Assembly: GCF_009928445.1 (NCBI RefSeq)
Contig: NZ_JAABNO010000001.1
Location: 186,001 to 250,000 of the forward strand
From: Clostridium sp. C8-1-8
Lineage (GTDB): Bacteria > Bacillota > Clostridia > Clostridiales > Clostridiaceae
Length of the DNA: 64,000 bases
Direction: 5' to 3'
In this document: positions 45,974 to 54,155 of the stretch, one piece after another
Layout: each line of letters begins with the position of its first letter
Position numbering within the stretch: the stretch's first letter is position 1
The notes under the pieces: generated by a model
Seen by the model: the letters and a program-made list of their open reading frames with translations, nothing else
Databases searched by the model: none
What the model was told of the DNA's origin: nothing
Program-made: the position numbers and the translations under genes

Positions 45974-47290
45974 GTGTTTAAAGAAACTGAGCTTAAAGAA
46001 AAGATTATTAACAAAAGTGCAGTGGTTGGAGTAGTGGGCTTGGGATATGTAGGACTTCCCTTAGCGGTTGAAAGTGCAAAGTGCGGCTTCAAGGTTATAG
46101 GGTTTGACATCCAAGATAAAAAGGTAGATATGATCAATAAGGGCATTAATTATATAGGTGATATAGTGGACTCGGAACTTAGTTCATTGGTGTGTACTAA
46201 AAGACTTGAAGCAGTAACTGACTTTAGCTTTGTAGCTAAGGTGGATGTGGTTTTAATATGTGTACCAACTCCACTAGACAAGTATCAACAGCCAGATATC
46301 AGCTATGTAAAAAAATCTACAGAAGCCGTAGCTCAATTTCTTCACAAGGATATGCTTGTAGTGTTGGAGAGTACAACCTATCCTGGAACCACTGAAGAGC
46401 TTGTATTACCAATATTAGAGAGTATGTCAGCTCTAATCTGTGAAGAGGATTTTTATTTAGCCTTTTCTCCTGAAAGAGTAGACCCAGGTAACTCTATATA
46501 TAATACAAAAAATACTCCTAAAATAGTTGGTGGTGTTGGTAAGTATAGTACGGAAATTGCACGAAGTTTTTATGAAAGTGTGTTAGATAGCAAGATTATA
46601 ACAGTATCAAGCCCAAGGGTAGCAGAAATGGAAAAGATACTTGAGAATACCTATAGGAACATAAATATTGGCTTGATAAATGAGATGGCCATTATTTGTA
46701 ACAAGATGAATATAGATATATGGGAGGTAATTGATGCTGCTAAAAGCAAACCATATGGCTTTCAAGCTTTTTATCCAGGACCAGGTCTTGGAGGCCATTG
46801 TATACCTCTTGATCCTTACTATTTAACCTGGAAAGCAAGAGAATACGACTACCATACTAGACTTATAGAGACTGCTGGAGAGATAAATAATTATATGCCT
46901 AGATATATAGTTGAAAGGGCTTCAGTTATTTTAAATGAATTTAATAAACCTTTAAGAGATTCAAAAATATTAATACTTGGAGTTGCCTATAAAGCTGATA
47001 TAGCAGATTATAGAGAGAGTCCAGCACTTAAGATCATAGACAACTTTAAGAATCATGGAGCCAAGGTTGATTTCTATGATCCATATATAGAGAAATTTAA
47101 TTATAAAGGATTTGAATATAGGGGCATTGAGCTAACTGAAGAAGCTTTGAGCAACTCAGACTTAGTAGTAATTACAACTGATCATAAGATGTACGATTAT
47201 GAACTTATTCAAAAGAATTCTAAGCTTATATTTGATACAAAAAATGCTACTAAGGATATCAAGAATAGAGAAAATATATATCTTTTATAG
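45974..47290 (+). CDS. wbpA: UDP-N-acetylglucosamine 6-dehydrogenase (WbpA-like)
   Basis: 438 residues of the UDP-glucose/GDP-mannose dehydrogenase family: GVVGLGYVGLPLAVESAKCGF near residue 17, PDISYVKKSTEAVAQFL, TTYPGTTEELVLPIL, FSPERVDPGN, then the catalytic-Cys segment GPGLGGHCIPLDPYYL near 269 and the C-terminal AYKADIADYRESPAL. The style (IQDKKVDMINKGINYIGDI) fits the UDP-GlcNAc dehydrogenase branch (WbpA/WecC group) rather than UDP-glucose dehydrogenase. It would oxidise UDP-GlcNAc to UDP-GlcNAcA, the first step of the diNAc-uronate route whose remaining genes lie at 51055-53934. The start GTG at 45974 has AAGGAG. Confidence 0.88.
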   Translation: MFKETELKEKIINKSAVVGVVGLGYVGLPLAVESAKCGFKVIGFDIQDKKVDMINKGINYIGDIVDSELSSLVCTKRLEAVTDFSFVAKVDVVLICVPTPLDKYQQPDISYVKKSTEAVAQFLHKDMLVVLESTTYPGTTEELVLPILESMSALICEEDFYLAFSPERVDPGNSIYNTKNTPKIVGGVGKYSTEIARSFYESVLDSKIITVSSPRVAEMEKILENTYRNINIGLINEMAIICNKMNIDIWEVIDAAKSKPYGFQAFYPGPGLGGHCIPLDPYYLTWKAREYDYHTRLIETAGEINNYMPRYIVERASVILNEFNKPLRDSKILILGVAYKADIADYRESPALKIIDNFKNHGAKVDFYDPYIEKFNYKGFEYRGIELTEEALSNSDLVVITTDHKMYDYELIQKNSKLIFDTKNATKDIKNRENIYLL

Positions 47291-47310
47291 ATTTGTGTAG
47301 GAGACTTAAT

Positions 47311-49104
47311 ATGAGAAATCAGGTAAGCTTATGTATGATAGTTAAGAACGAGGAGGAGTACCTGCCAAGATGTTTAGCTAGTATCAAGGAGATTGTAGAT
47401 GAGATTATAATAGTAGATACTGGTTCTACAGATAGAACAGTAGATATTGCAAAATCCTTTGATGCTAAGGTGTACCTTTTTAAATGGAATAATAACTTTA
47501 GTGAAGCCAGAAATGAGTCTTTAAAGCATGCTTCAAAGGATTGGATTCTAATAATGGATGCGGATGAAGAACTATATAAAGAAGATCAAGAGCTTCTAAA
47601 GATATTATTGAGCAACAAACTTGATGAAAATGCTATATATAACTTTCAAGGCGTAAGTTATTGCGGCAATTATATTGATGAGAATAATAAAATTATAAAT
47701 CTTAATCCAAGGTTATTTAAAAACAAGATTGGATTGCATTATGAAGGTGCTATCCACAATCAATTAGCCTACGGAGAAAACAATTATCATGTTATTTGTG
47801 AGGATGTAAAAGTACATCATTATGGATATCTAAATAAGAGAATTGTAGCAACAGATAAAAGAAACAGAAATTTGACTATATTAAACGATCAACTAAAAAA
47901 GCATCCTAATGATAAATTTGTTTTGTTTAATTTAGGAAATGAATATGCTGCCTTAGGAGATTTAAAGAAGGCGCTAGAACTTTACTATCGATGCTATGAT
48001 AATTTTAATCCTGATGTAGGATTTGGTTATGCACTGATTATAAGGATGGTATATGTTAACTTCGATATAGGTGAATATGATGAATCGCTAAGACTGATAG
48101 ATGAAGGAATTAAATATTACCCTGAGTGCACTGATTTATATTTCTTAAAATCTGAAAATTACAAGGTATTGGCAAAACCAACTTTGCAGATAAAGGCCTT
48201 AGAGAAATGTATTCAATTAGGAGAACCACCAGCTAACCTTAAATTTTTTGATGGAACTGGAGGTGTTAAGGCCTTTTATGAATTAGGAAATGCTTATTAT
48301 GGACTAAGGGATTTTGAAACTGCTTATAACTATTATATTGAGGCTCTAAAAGCAGATACTAGCTTTATAGACCCTATTTATAATATTATGCATATTTTAA
48401 GACTTGAAAATAAGAGTATTAGTGAGATTAAGAGTGTAGTTGAAGATTTCTTCACTGAGTCATCTAAAGATTATGTTTTTATTGGGGATATATTCTTTAA
48501 AGAAGGATATTATAACACCGCCTTGGAGTATCTAAATAGATGTAATGATAGTTCACTTAGAGAAGAGATAAACATTCTTAAATCAAGATGCCTTATAAGA
48601 ATAGGTGATTTTCAAGGCTGTGTAGTATTAACGGAAGTGGACAAGAAACATCAGGCTTATATAGAATTTTTCTTCAGTAAGTTTTTAAGCTATATATTGT
48701 TAAAGAGGTATAACGATGCTAATAAGCTTCTTGAAGAAATAAAAAAAGAAGAAAGCATAAACCATAGGTATAAAGAAAGAATAACAGTTTATGAACAGTT
48801 GATAAAATTATTCATAAAAGAAACCACAACAATATTAAGCAAAGATGTAAGCGAAAGAATATATATAGATATAATAATAGAGATTTGCGAGATAATGCTT
48901 ATAAATAAAAGGTATGATGAGTTGTCTATAGCTGTTAATCTAGGAAATTTAACAAATAGTCGTCTAATGCTTCTTGCTCTAGGAAAGCTATATTATAGAA
49001 ATGGGTATTTTGAATTAGCTAAGAAGGAAATTTTAAGATCAATTAGAGAATTCGAGATATATGATAGTGAGGCATTAGAAATGTTAAAAGCTGTTACTCC
49101 ATAA
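47311..49104 (+). CDS. Glycosyltransferase family 2 with C-terminal TPR region
   Basis: 597 residues. An N-terminal GT2 domain (VSLCMIVKNEEEYLPRCLASI, DTGSTDRTVDIA, WILIMDADEELY, residues about 5-90) is followed by a SPBc2/RfaG-like extension and then TPR-like units (FNLGNEYAALGDLKKALELYYRCY, YELGNAYYGLRDFETAYNYYIEAL, LGKLYYRNGYFELAKKEIL). The order is GT2 then TPR, the mirror of the TPR-GT4 protein at 41049. These proteins are common in clostridia next to surface glycan and flagellin genes and may glycosylate proteins. ATG at 47311 has TAGGAG; an upstream TTG at 47293 lacks a site. Two bases separate that frame from the wbpA-like gene. Confidence 0.9.
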   Translation: MRNQVSLCMIVKNEEEYLPRCLASIKEIVDEIIIVDTGSTDRTVDIAKSFDAKVYLFKWNNNFSEARNESLKHASKDWILIMDADEELYKEDQELLKILLSNKLDENAIYNFQGVSYCGNYIDENNKIINLNPRLFKNKIGLHYEGAIHNQLAYGENNYHVICEDVKVHHYGYLNKRIVATDKRNRNLTILNDQLKKHPNDKFVLFNLGNEYAALGDLKKALELYYRCYDNFNPDVGFGYALIIRMVYVNFDIGEYDESLRLIDEGIKYYPECTDLYFLKSENYKVLAKPTLQIKALEKCIQLGEPPANLKFFDGTGGVKAFYELGNAYYGLRDFETAYNYYIEALKADTSFIDPIYNIMHILRLENKSISEIKSVVEDFFTESSKDYVFIGDIFFKEGYYNTALEYLNRCNDSSLREEINILKSRCLIRIGDFQGCVVLTEVDKKHQAYIEFFFSKFLSYILLKRYNDANKLLEEIKKEESINHRYKERITVYEQLIKLFIKETTTILSKDVSERIYIDIIIEICEIMLINKRYDELSIAVNLGNLTNSRLMLLALGKLYYRNGYFELAKKEILRSIREFEIYDSEALEMLKAVTP

Positions 49105-49108
49105 TCAA

Positions 49109-49162
49109 AGGCCATGCAAGTGTTTTTATTTAGTTAATATCACCTGCGTGGCCTCATTGTTT
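49109..49162 (+). terminator. Terminator after the TPR glycosyltransferase
   Basis: AGGCCATGCA at 49109-49118 pairs with TGCGTGGCCT at 49145-49154 (one G-U pair), extended by GTG with CAC. Then CATTGTTTATT. The T-run is weak. Confidence 0.6.
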
Positions 49163-49282
49163 ATTGTAATAAGCTATATGGCTGAGGGCTCTATTGAGAT
49201 TGAGGGACCAAGCGGAAAAAAATATATAATCAAGTTTAATAAAGCACAAAACCAAAGTGTTATATCTTTAGAAGTTCTTTAA
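49163..49282 (+). pseudogene. Short protein-like relic, unidentified
   Basis: An open frame of about 40 codons that includes an ATG at 49178 and ends TAA near 49281. It has no ribosome binding site. Its C-terminal part (EGPSGKKYIIKFN then QSVISLEVL) looks like the end of a real beta-rich protein rather than random AT-rich translation. Probably the tail of a gene whose front has been lost next to the glycan locus, but chance cannot be excluded. Confidence 0.3.
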
Positions 49283-49290
49283 AATTAAGG

Positions 49291-50112
49291 TCATTCAGAA
49301 TAGGAACCACTAAAGGTTACAGTTTCCTTATCTCCAGGATTAGGCTTAGGATTTATAGTTATACTATAGGTTTTATCTATATTAAGTGGAATGTTTTTCC
49401 CTGTATTATCATACTCATCAACTACGTAATAGTTGTCTGTATTTCCTGTAGCCTGCCTTTTTACGGCAACATTTATTAGAGCATTATATTTTGCGTTAAC
49501 TGCTACTGTTCCTGTAACTTGGACCTGTTCCACTGAAGGTATTCCAGTTTCAACAGGCGTATTTGGATTGGTAGGTGTAGTATACTTAATAAAAATTGGC
49601 TTCTGAGGAATAGGGGTGAAGTTAATTTTTAAAAAGGGTATCAAATAGCTGTCTTTACTTGTAGCGGAGCCAAAAGTTGAGAAAATATCGTTATTTTTAC
49701 CAAACAACATAAGGCAAGTACTTCTTTTAGCATTATTAACCCAAGCTGAAATGATATAGGTTATGACTGCTTTAACGTGCACCTGTGAAGTTATGGGATA
49801 GAAGTATGCTGGGTTACATGCATCGATTTGTGGCTGATTATTATAAGTTGAATAGCTGCTGAAGTAGCTGCAGGGATAAACACCAAAAACCTTACTTGAG
49901 TCATTGTAAAAGTTATTAGCTTTAAACATCACAAGCTCTGCATAATTAACAGCCACGTTGCTTGGTATATTAGATATATCAAAAAAAAGATAACTAATAT
50001 ATTTATTTATGCCATCACTACCTACTAATAAAATGTCTTCTTTTATATTTCCGTCTGGGAGTTTATCTGAAAGAGTGATACTTTTATCAGCAGGAATTAT
50101 GATACTAGCCAA
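49291..50112 (-). CDS. Putative DNRLRE/DUF6385-type surface protein
   Basis: 273 residues with no signal peptide or anchor visible. The N-terminal 170 residues (SIIIPADKSITLSDKLP, then YLFFDISNIPSNVAVNYAELVMF) resemble the DNRLRE domain of beta-rich surface and adhesin-like proteins. The C-terminal 100 residues (VEQVQVTGTVAVNAKYNALINVAVKR, DKTYSITINPKP) resemble the 98-residue protein encoded upstream and DUF6385. A Pro/Thr-rich hinge (TTPTNPNTPVETGIPS) links them and is a candidate glycosylation segment. The start is TTG at 50112 with AGAGAGGTG. Its position inside the glycan locus makes it a candidate glycoprotein acceptor, possibly a spore surface protein. Confidence 0.65.
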   Translation of the reverse strand: MASIIIPADKSITLSDKLPDGNIKEDILLVGSDGINKYISYLFFDISNIPSNVAVNYAELVMFKANNFYNDSSKVFGVYPCSYFSSYSTYNNQPQIDACNPAYFYPITSQVHVKAVITYIISAWVNNAKRSTCLMLFGKNNDIFSTFGSATSKDSYLIPFLKINFTPIPQKPIFIKYTTPTNPNTPVETGIPSVEQVQVTGTVAVNAKYNALINVAVKRQATGNTDNYYVVDEYDNTGKNIPLNIDKTYSITINPKPNPGDKETVTFSGSYSE

Positions 50113-50490
50113 GAGATTCACCTCTCTTCTCAGTTCTATAAAAAACACTAATACCTTAAGGTTCTAATACTAATATATAGCTAACAGCTCCTTTGGTATT
50201 ACTATTTCATAAAAAATCTATAATTTAATTTAATTTTATTCTAATATAAAAGTTAATAACAAATAATCTGAGTTGTCTTTTTGAGGTTTGACAATTTAAA
50301 TATTAAAATATGGAGTCAGATATTGTATATCTCACTCCATATTTATATTGATATTTTTTATTATAATTCTTATTTTTCAGAATTTATATTGGAGTAGAGT
50401 AACTATACTATAAATATATCCTTACAGAAGTATATTTTAAGTTCTAGTTATTCCTTACAAAAGTAGTTTTTATAATAAATTAAAGTAGTA
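50113..50490. other. Intergenic region between the two surface-protein genes
   Basis: 378 AT-rich bases with one terminator hairpin at 50306-50344. No gene. The promoter of the 273-residue protein gene should lie at 50150-50300, but I see no clear box. Confidence 0.4.
50306..50344 (-). terminator. Terminator after the 98-residue surface protein gene
   Basis: AAATATGGAGT at 50306-50316 pairs perfectly with ACTCCATATTT at 50334-50344. On the reverse strand TAATATTT follows. Confidence 0.65.
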
Positions 50491-50787
50491 TTAAGGTGTT
50501 TGTGATAATCCCCAAGTAACGTCGATTGTATCTCTAACTTCCCTCTTAGGAACTATGGTTAAAGTAGTTGTAACGTTATAAGTTGCTGTGGTACTAGTAG
50601 GATTGCTTATTGCAAAAGTCTTCTTAAAGTTTGTTAAGCTTCTAGGATAGGTAAGACTAGTGCTGCTAGCTGCAACATTTATTGTAATATATCCTACAAA
50701 ACGAGGAACGAGAGTTCCTGTTGCTTGTACGGTATAGAGTGAACCAGTTTCAGGGGTATCAAAATGCAAGGTTGCATCTGCTGCCAA
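50491..50787 (-). CDS. Small DUF6385-like protein
   Basis: 98 residues, beta-rich, Thr/Ser-rich, with no signal peptide. VQATGTLVPRFVGYITINVAA aligns by eye with VQVTGTVAVNAKYNALINVAV of the neighbouring 273-residue protein, and both end with a Lys/Glu strand and a SxxxP or SGSYSE tail. It is a stand-alone version of that C-terminal domain. The start is TTG at 50787 with AAAAGGAG. Many Thr residues could carry O-glycans. Reverse-strand promoter candidate: the CATAGGATA box at plus 50829-50837. The function is not established; the glycan context suggests a surface structure. Confidence 0.65.
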   Translation of the reverse strand: MAADATLHFDTPETGSLYTVQATGTLVPRFVGYITINVAASSTSLTYPRSLTNFKKTFAISNPTSTTATYNVTTTLTIVPKREVRDTIDVTWGLSQTP

Positions 50788-50825
50788 AATAATCAGCTCC
50801 TTTTATCTTAATTAGTTTATTACGA

Positions 50826-50866
50826 TATTATCCTATGGTCTAAAACGGTATCCTTATATTAATATA
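50826..50866 (-). promoter_or_regulatory. Candidate promoter shared with the TPR glycosyltransferase gene
   Basis: Reverse strand: GGATACCGTTTTAGACCATAGGATAATA-type sequence, spanning about 28 bases, aligns with GGTACCGTGTTGACCATAGTCTAATA upstream of the gene at 42404, with the box CATAnnnTA in both. Overlap with the repeat arm (copy F) complicates the reading. Confidence 0.35.
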
Positions 50867-51054
50867 TGAATTTAAAAGAATAGTGTGAACTATTTGTCCA
50901 TTGATTCTAGATACTTAGTTCTATGGTATAGAGAAGTATCTAAAATACAGTATTTTGCATATAGTGAAGTGTATCTTAGTTTGCAAAGAATAATTAAAGG
51001 TAATTAGTTTATACGTTGTGATTTTATCAATAATAAGTAATGAAGGTGAACATT

Positions 51055-52242
51055 GTGAATATCCCTCTTATTGATTTGAAGGCTCAATATATAAGTTTAG
51101 AAAAAGATATAAATAGAGCAGTGTTAGAGGTTTTGTCTTCGTCAGATTATATCATGGGAAAGGCTGTAAAGCAGTTCGAAAAGGAGTTTGCCAGTTATTT
51201 AAAGGTAAAGAATGCAATTTCCGTAGCGAATGGAACTGATGCACTTATAATAGCAATGAAGGCTTTAGGCATAAAGGAAGGTGATGAGGTAATAACCACT
51301 ACATTCACCTTTTTTTCAACAGCAGAAAGTATCTCGGCCATTGGAGCAAAGCCAGTGTTTGTGGATATAGATACGGCGACTTTTAATATAGATTGCTCAA
51401 AGCTTATTAATAAGATAACTGATAAAACAAAAGCGATACTTCCTGTGCATTTGTTCGGGCTGCCTGCAAATATGAAGGACATACTAGTTATTGCTAAGGA
51501 GCAGGGTTTATATGTTATAGAAGACGCATGCCAAGCTATTGGCGCAGAGTACCACGGTAAAAAGGTAGGAACTTTAGGTGATGTAGCTTGCTTTTCTTTT
51601 TTTCCTACAAAGAACTTGAGTTGTGCTGGAGATGGAGGCATGATAGTAACTAATAATGATGATATAGCAGATATCGCTAGAGCTATTAGAACTCATGGCA
51701 GCGGAGTTTATGGTAGAAGGGCGTACAATTTGATGAATGATATTCATGAAGAGTTAGAAGCTAATAATATTGAAAATACCGTATATAATCCTACAAAGTA
51801 TTACAACTATATTGTTGGGTGCAACTCTAGGCTAGATACTATTCAAGCTGCTATTCTCAAAGTAAAGCTTAAAAAACTAGATGAATGGAACGATGATAGA
51901 AGAAAAAATGCTACTTTTTACAATAGCAATATAGTTAATAAGCTTATAGAAAAGCCAATGGATAACATTGAATCCAAGCATGTTTATCATATGTATGTAA
52001 TTAAGAGTGACTATAGAGATAAGCTTAGCTATTATCTAAAAGAAAAAGGTATAGCTACAGGTGTATATTACCCTATACCATTACATCTTCAAAAAGTCTA
52101 CTCTGGTCTTGGATACAAAGAAGGGGATTTACCTAAGTCAGAATATGTATCAAAAAGAACATTAGCCATCCCTGTATACCCTGAACTATCCATGGAACAA
52201 AAACAATACATTATAGATACTATAAATGATTTCGAGGTGTAA
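51055..52242 (+). CDS. wbpE: DegT/DnrJ/EryC1-family sugar aminotransferase (WbpE-like)
   Basis: 395 residues, fold-type I PLP aminotransferase. IPLIDLKAQYISLEKDINRAV at the start, NAISVANGTDALIIAMKAL, VIEDACQAIGAEYHGKKVGTLGDVACFSFFPTKNLSCAGDGGMIVTN (the PLP-lysine segment FFPTKNL near 185) and the C-terminal VYYPIPLHLQKVYSGLGYKEGDLPKSEYVSKRTLAIPVYPEL are canonical for UDP-3-keto sugar 3-aminotransferases. It would aminate UDP-2-acetamido-3-keto-glucuronate with glutamate. I chose GTG 51055, preceded by AAGGTG; ATG 51040 adds five residues. First gene of a three-gene unit with the N-acetyltransferase and the dehydrogenase. Confidence 0.9.
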   Translation: MNIPLIDLKAQYISLEKDINRAVLEVLSSSDYIMGKAVKQFEKEFASYLKVKNAISVANGTDALIIAMKALGIKEGDEVITTTFTFFSTAESISAIGAKPVFVDIDTATFNIDCSKLINKITDKTKAILPVHLFGLPANMKDILVIAKEQGLYVIEDACQAIGAEYHGKKVGTLGDVACFSFFPTKNLSCAGDGGMIVTNNDDIADIARAIRTHGSGVYGRRAYNLMNDIHEELEANNIENTVYNPTKYYNYIVGCNSRLDTIQAAILKVKLKKLDEWNDDRRKNATFYNSNIVNKLIEKPMDNIESKHVYHMYVIKSDYRDKLSYYLKEKGIATGVYYPIPLHLQKVYSGLGYKEGDLPKSEYVSKRTLAIPVYPELSMEQKQYIIDTINDFEV

Positions 52243-52249
52243 AAGTAAA

Positions 52250-52834
52250 GTGGAGAACAACAATTATTTTGTTCATGCGTCTTCATATATAGATGAGCCT
52301 TGCATCATAGGAGAAGGAACAAAGATATGGCACTTTTGCCATGTGATGAAGGACTGCATTATAGGACGTGATTGTAACTTAGGTCAAAATGTATATATAT
52401 CCTCTGAGGTTATTATAGGAAATAGAGTTAAGATACAAAATAATGTATCAGTTTATACCGGTGTAATCTGTGAAGACGATGTTTTCTTAGGTCCTTCTTG
52501 TGTTTTTACTAATGTTATAAATCCTAGAAGCTTTATAGAAAGAAAAAAGGAGTATAGGCGTACTTTAATAGGTAAAGGTGCAAGTATAGGCGCTAATTCT
52601 ACAATTGTATGCGGAAACAATATTGGAAAATACGCCTTAGTGGGTGCTGGTGCAGTTATTACAAAAGATGTTCCTGATTATGGCGTTGTTGTAGGCAACC
52701 CAGGAAAGTTAATAGGCTATGTTTGCAAATGTGGACAACGGATAAATTTTGTGGATAAAGAACATGAAACCTGCAGCAGCTGTGGAAAATTATATTTGAT
52801 GATCAATGGAATAGTAAGGTGTGTAGAGCAATGA
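52250..52834 (+). CDS. wbpD: UDP-2-acetamido-3-amino-glucuronate N-acetyltransferase-like (WbpD-like)
   Basis: 194 residues, left-handed beta helix: SYIDEPCIIGEGTKIWHFCHV, CIIGRDCNLGQNVYISSEVIIGNRVKIQNNVSVYTGV, FLGPSCVFTNVINPRSF, RTLIGKGASIGANSTIVCGNNIGKYALVGAGAVITKDVPDY. The IWHFxHV and NVSVYTGV blocks are the recognised WbpD/WlbB signature. A short C-terminal Cys cluster (CKCGQRINF, CSSCGKLY) looks like a small zinc ribbon. The enzyme would acetylate the 3-amino group using acetyl-CoA. The start GTG at 52250 (GAGGTG upstream) lies just after the aminotransferase stop; ATGA overlap with the next gene. Confidence 0.9.
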   Translation: MENNNYFVHASSYIDEPCIIGEGTKIWHFCHVMKDCIIGRDCNLGQNVYISSEVIIGNRVKIQNNVSVYTGVICEDDVFLGPSCVFTNVINPRSFIERKKEYRRTLIGKGASIGANSTIVCGNNIGKYALVGAGAVITKDVPDYGVVVGNPGKLIGYVCKCGQRINFVDKEHETCSSCGKLYLMINGIVRCVEQ

Positions 52835-53934
52835 AAAAATACAGATTTGCAATAATAGGCTGTGGAAGAATATCCTGTAAGCATGTTGATGCAATTGCTG
52901 CTAATAAGGATGAAGCTATATTAGTATGTGTTTGTGACTTAGTGAAAGAAAGAGCTGTAAGCAAAGCTAAGCAGTACAAAGAAGAATGTCCACTTGAGCA
53001 GTTTCCTAAGGTATATAGTGATTACAAGGAAATGATAGAAAAAGAACAGATAGATGTTATAACAATAGCAACAGAAAGTGGGTATCATGCTGAGATAGCA
53101 GTTTATTGTATGAACAAAGGTATAAATGTCATATGCGAGAAGCCAATGGCCTTATCCATTAAGGATGCTGATGATATGATATGTTGTGCTGAAGCAAACA
53201 ATGTAAAGCTAGCTATATGCCATCAAAACAGGTTTAACTCTGCTATTCAACTATTAAGAAAAGCAGTTGAAGAAGATAGGTTCGGTAAATTAATAAGTGG
53301 AACAGCACGTATACTTTGGAATAGAGAGATGGACTACTATAATCAAGCAAAGTGGAGAGGTACTTGGAAGTTAGATGGCGGAACTTTGATGAATCAGTGT
53401 ATACATGATATAGACTTGCTTCAATGGATGCTTGGAGGACAAATTGATACAGTTTATGCTCAGTGTGATACCTTTTTAAGAAAAATAGAGGCAGAGGATT
53501 TTGGAGCCATAATAATTAGGTTCAAAAATGGTGCTGTAGGTATGGTTGAAGGAACAACCTGCATATATCCAAAGAACCTTAAGGAAACCTTAGATATATT
53601 TGGACAGAAAGGAACTGTATCAATAGGAGGAATTGCTGTTAATAAAATAGATACTTGGAGTTTTGAAGATGGTAGTCAGGGTAATGAATTTATATCTAAG
53701 TTTAGTTCAAAAGATCCTGATACTGTCTATGGTTTTGGACATAAGCTTCTATTTAAGGATATGATTGACGCCATTAGAGAAAACAAAACCCCATATGTAG
53801 ATGGTGAAGAAGGAAAAAAGGCTATGGCAATAGTTTTAGCAGCCTACAAGTCAAGGCTAACAGGTAAGGAAGTTAAGTTTCCATTGGAACAGTTTTCTAC
53901 CTTGGATATGGAAGGTGTTGTGGGAAAAGGTTAG
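52831..53934 (+). CDS. wbpB: UDP-N-acetylglucosaminuronate 3-dehydrogenase-like (WbpB/WlbA-like)
   Basis: 367 residues of the Gfo/Idh/MocA family: RFAIIGCGRISCKHVDAIAAN with the NAD glycine motif, EKPMALSIKDADDMI (the conserved EKP), and MNQCIHDIDLLQWMLGG with the catalytic H-x-x-D region. WbpB/WlbA oxidises the 3-hydroxyl of UDP-GlcNAcA, giving the 3-keto substrate for the aminotransferase. ATG 52831 overlaps the acetyltransferase stop (ATGA), with AAGGTG upstream. It completes, with the wbpA-, wbpE- and wbpD-like genes, the route to UDP-2,3-diacetamido-2,3-dideoxy-glucuronate. No WbpI-type 2-epimerase gene was seen, so the gluco form is expected. Confidence 0.9.
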   Translation: MKKYRFAIIGCGRISCKHVDAIAANKDEAILVCVCDLVKERAVSKAKQYKEECPLEQFPKVYSDYKEMIEKEQIDVITIATESGYHAEIAVYCMNKGINVICEKPMALSIKDADDMICCAEANNVKLAICHQNRFNSAIQLLRKAVEEDRFGKLISGTARILWNREMDYYNQAKWRGTWKLDGGTLMNQCIHDIDLLQWMLGGQIDTVYAQCDTFLRKIEAEDFGAIIIRFKNGAVGMVEGTTCIYPKNLKETLDIFGQKGTVSIGGIAVNKIDTWSFEDGSQGNEFISKFSSKDPDTVYGFGHKLLFKDMIDAIRENKTPYVDGEEGKKAMAIVLAAYKSRLTGKEVKFPLEQFSTLDMEGVVGKG

Positions 53935-53949
53935 TTGACATTAGAAGGC

Positions 53950-54012
53950 TAGATTGAATTTTAATGGTTAATGATCCTATATTTTAATGAGCTTACGCAA
54001 AGAATTAACAGA
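53950..54012 (+). repeat. MITE-like repeat relic, copy D
   Basis: Contains AATGAGCTTACGCAAAGAATTAACA, split at 53986-54010, which matches the inner junction of copy B (ATGAGCTTGCGCAAAGAATTAA) with few changes. The outer arms are lost. Confidence 0.5.
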
Positions 54013-54061
54013 CAACCCAATATATTTTCTAGAGTTTGACTACTATATTAGAAACTAATAA

Positions 54062-54155
54062 ATGTGTGCCTACTGAAGGTAATAAGTTATAGTTTTAGCC
54101 GCTAGATGAGAGGTGAAAACATAACTTTTACAAAAGTAGGCACATATTTTTTTAC
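54062..54155 (+). terminator. Long hairpin terminator after the diNAc-uronate genes
   Basis: ATGTGTGCCTACT at 54062-54074 pairs with AGTAGGCACATAT at 54135-54147, then TTTTTTT. The inner region is also paired (TAAGTTAT with ATAACTTT; AGTTTTAGCC with GGTGAAAAC), giving a stem of about 35 pairs. Confidence 0.8.
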
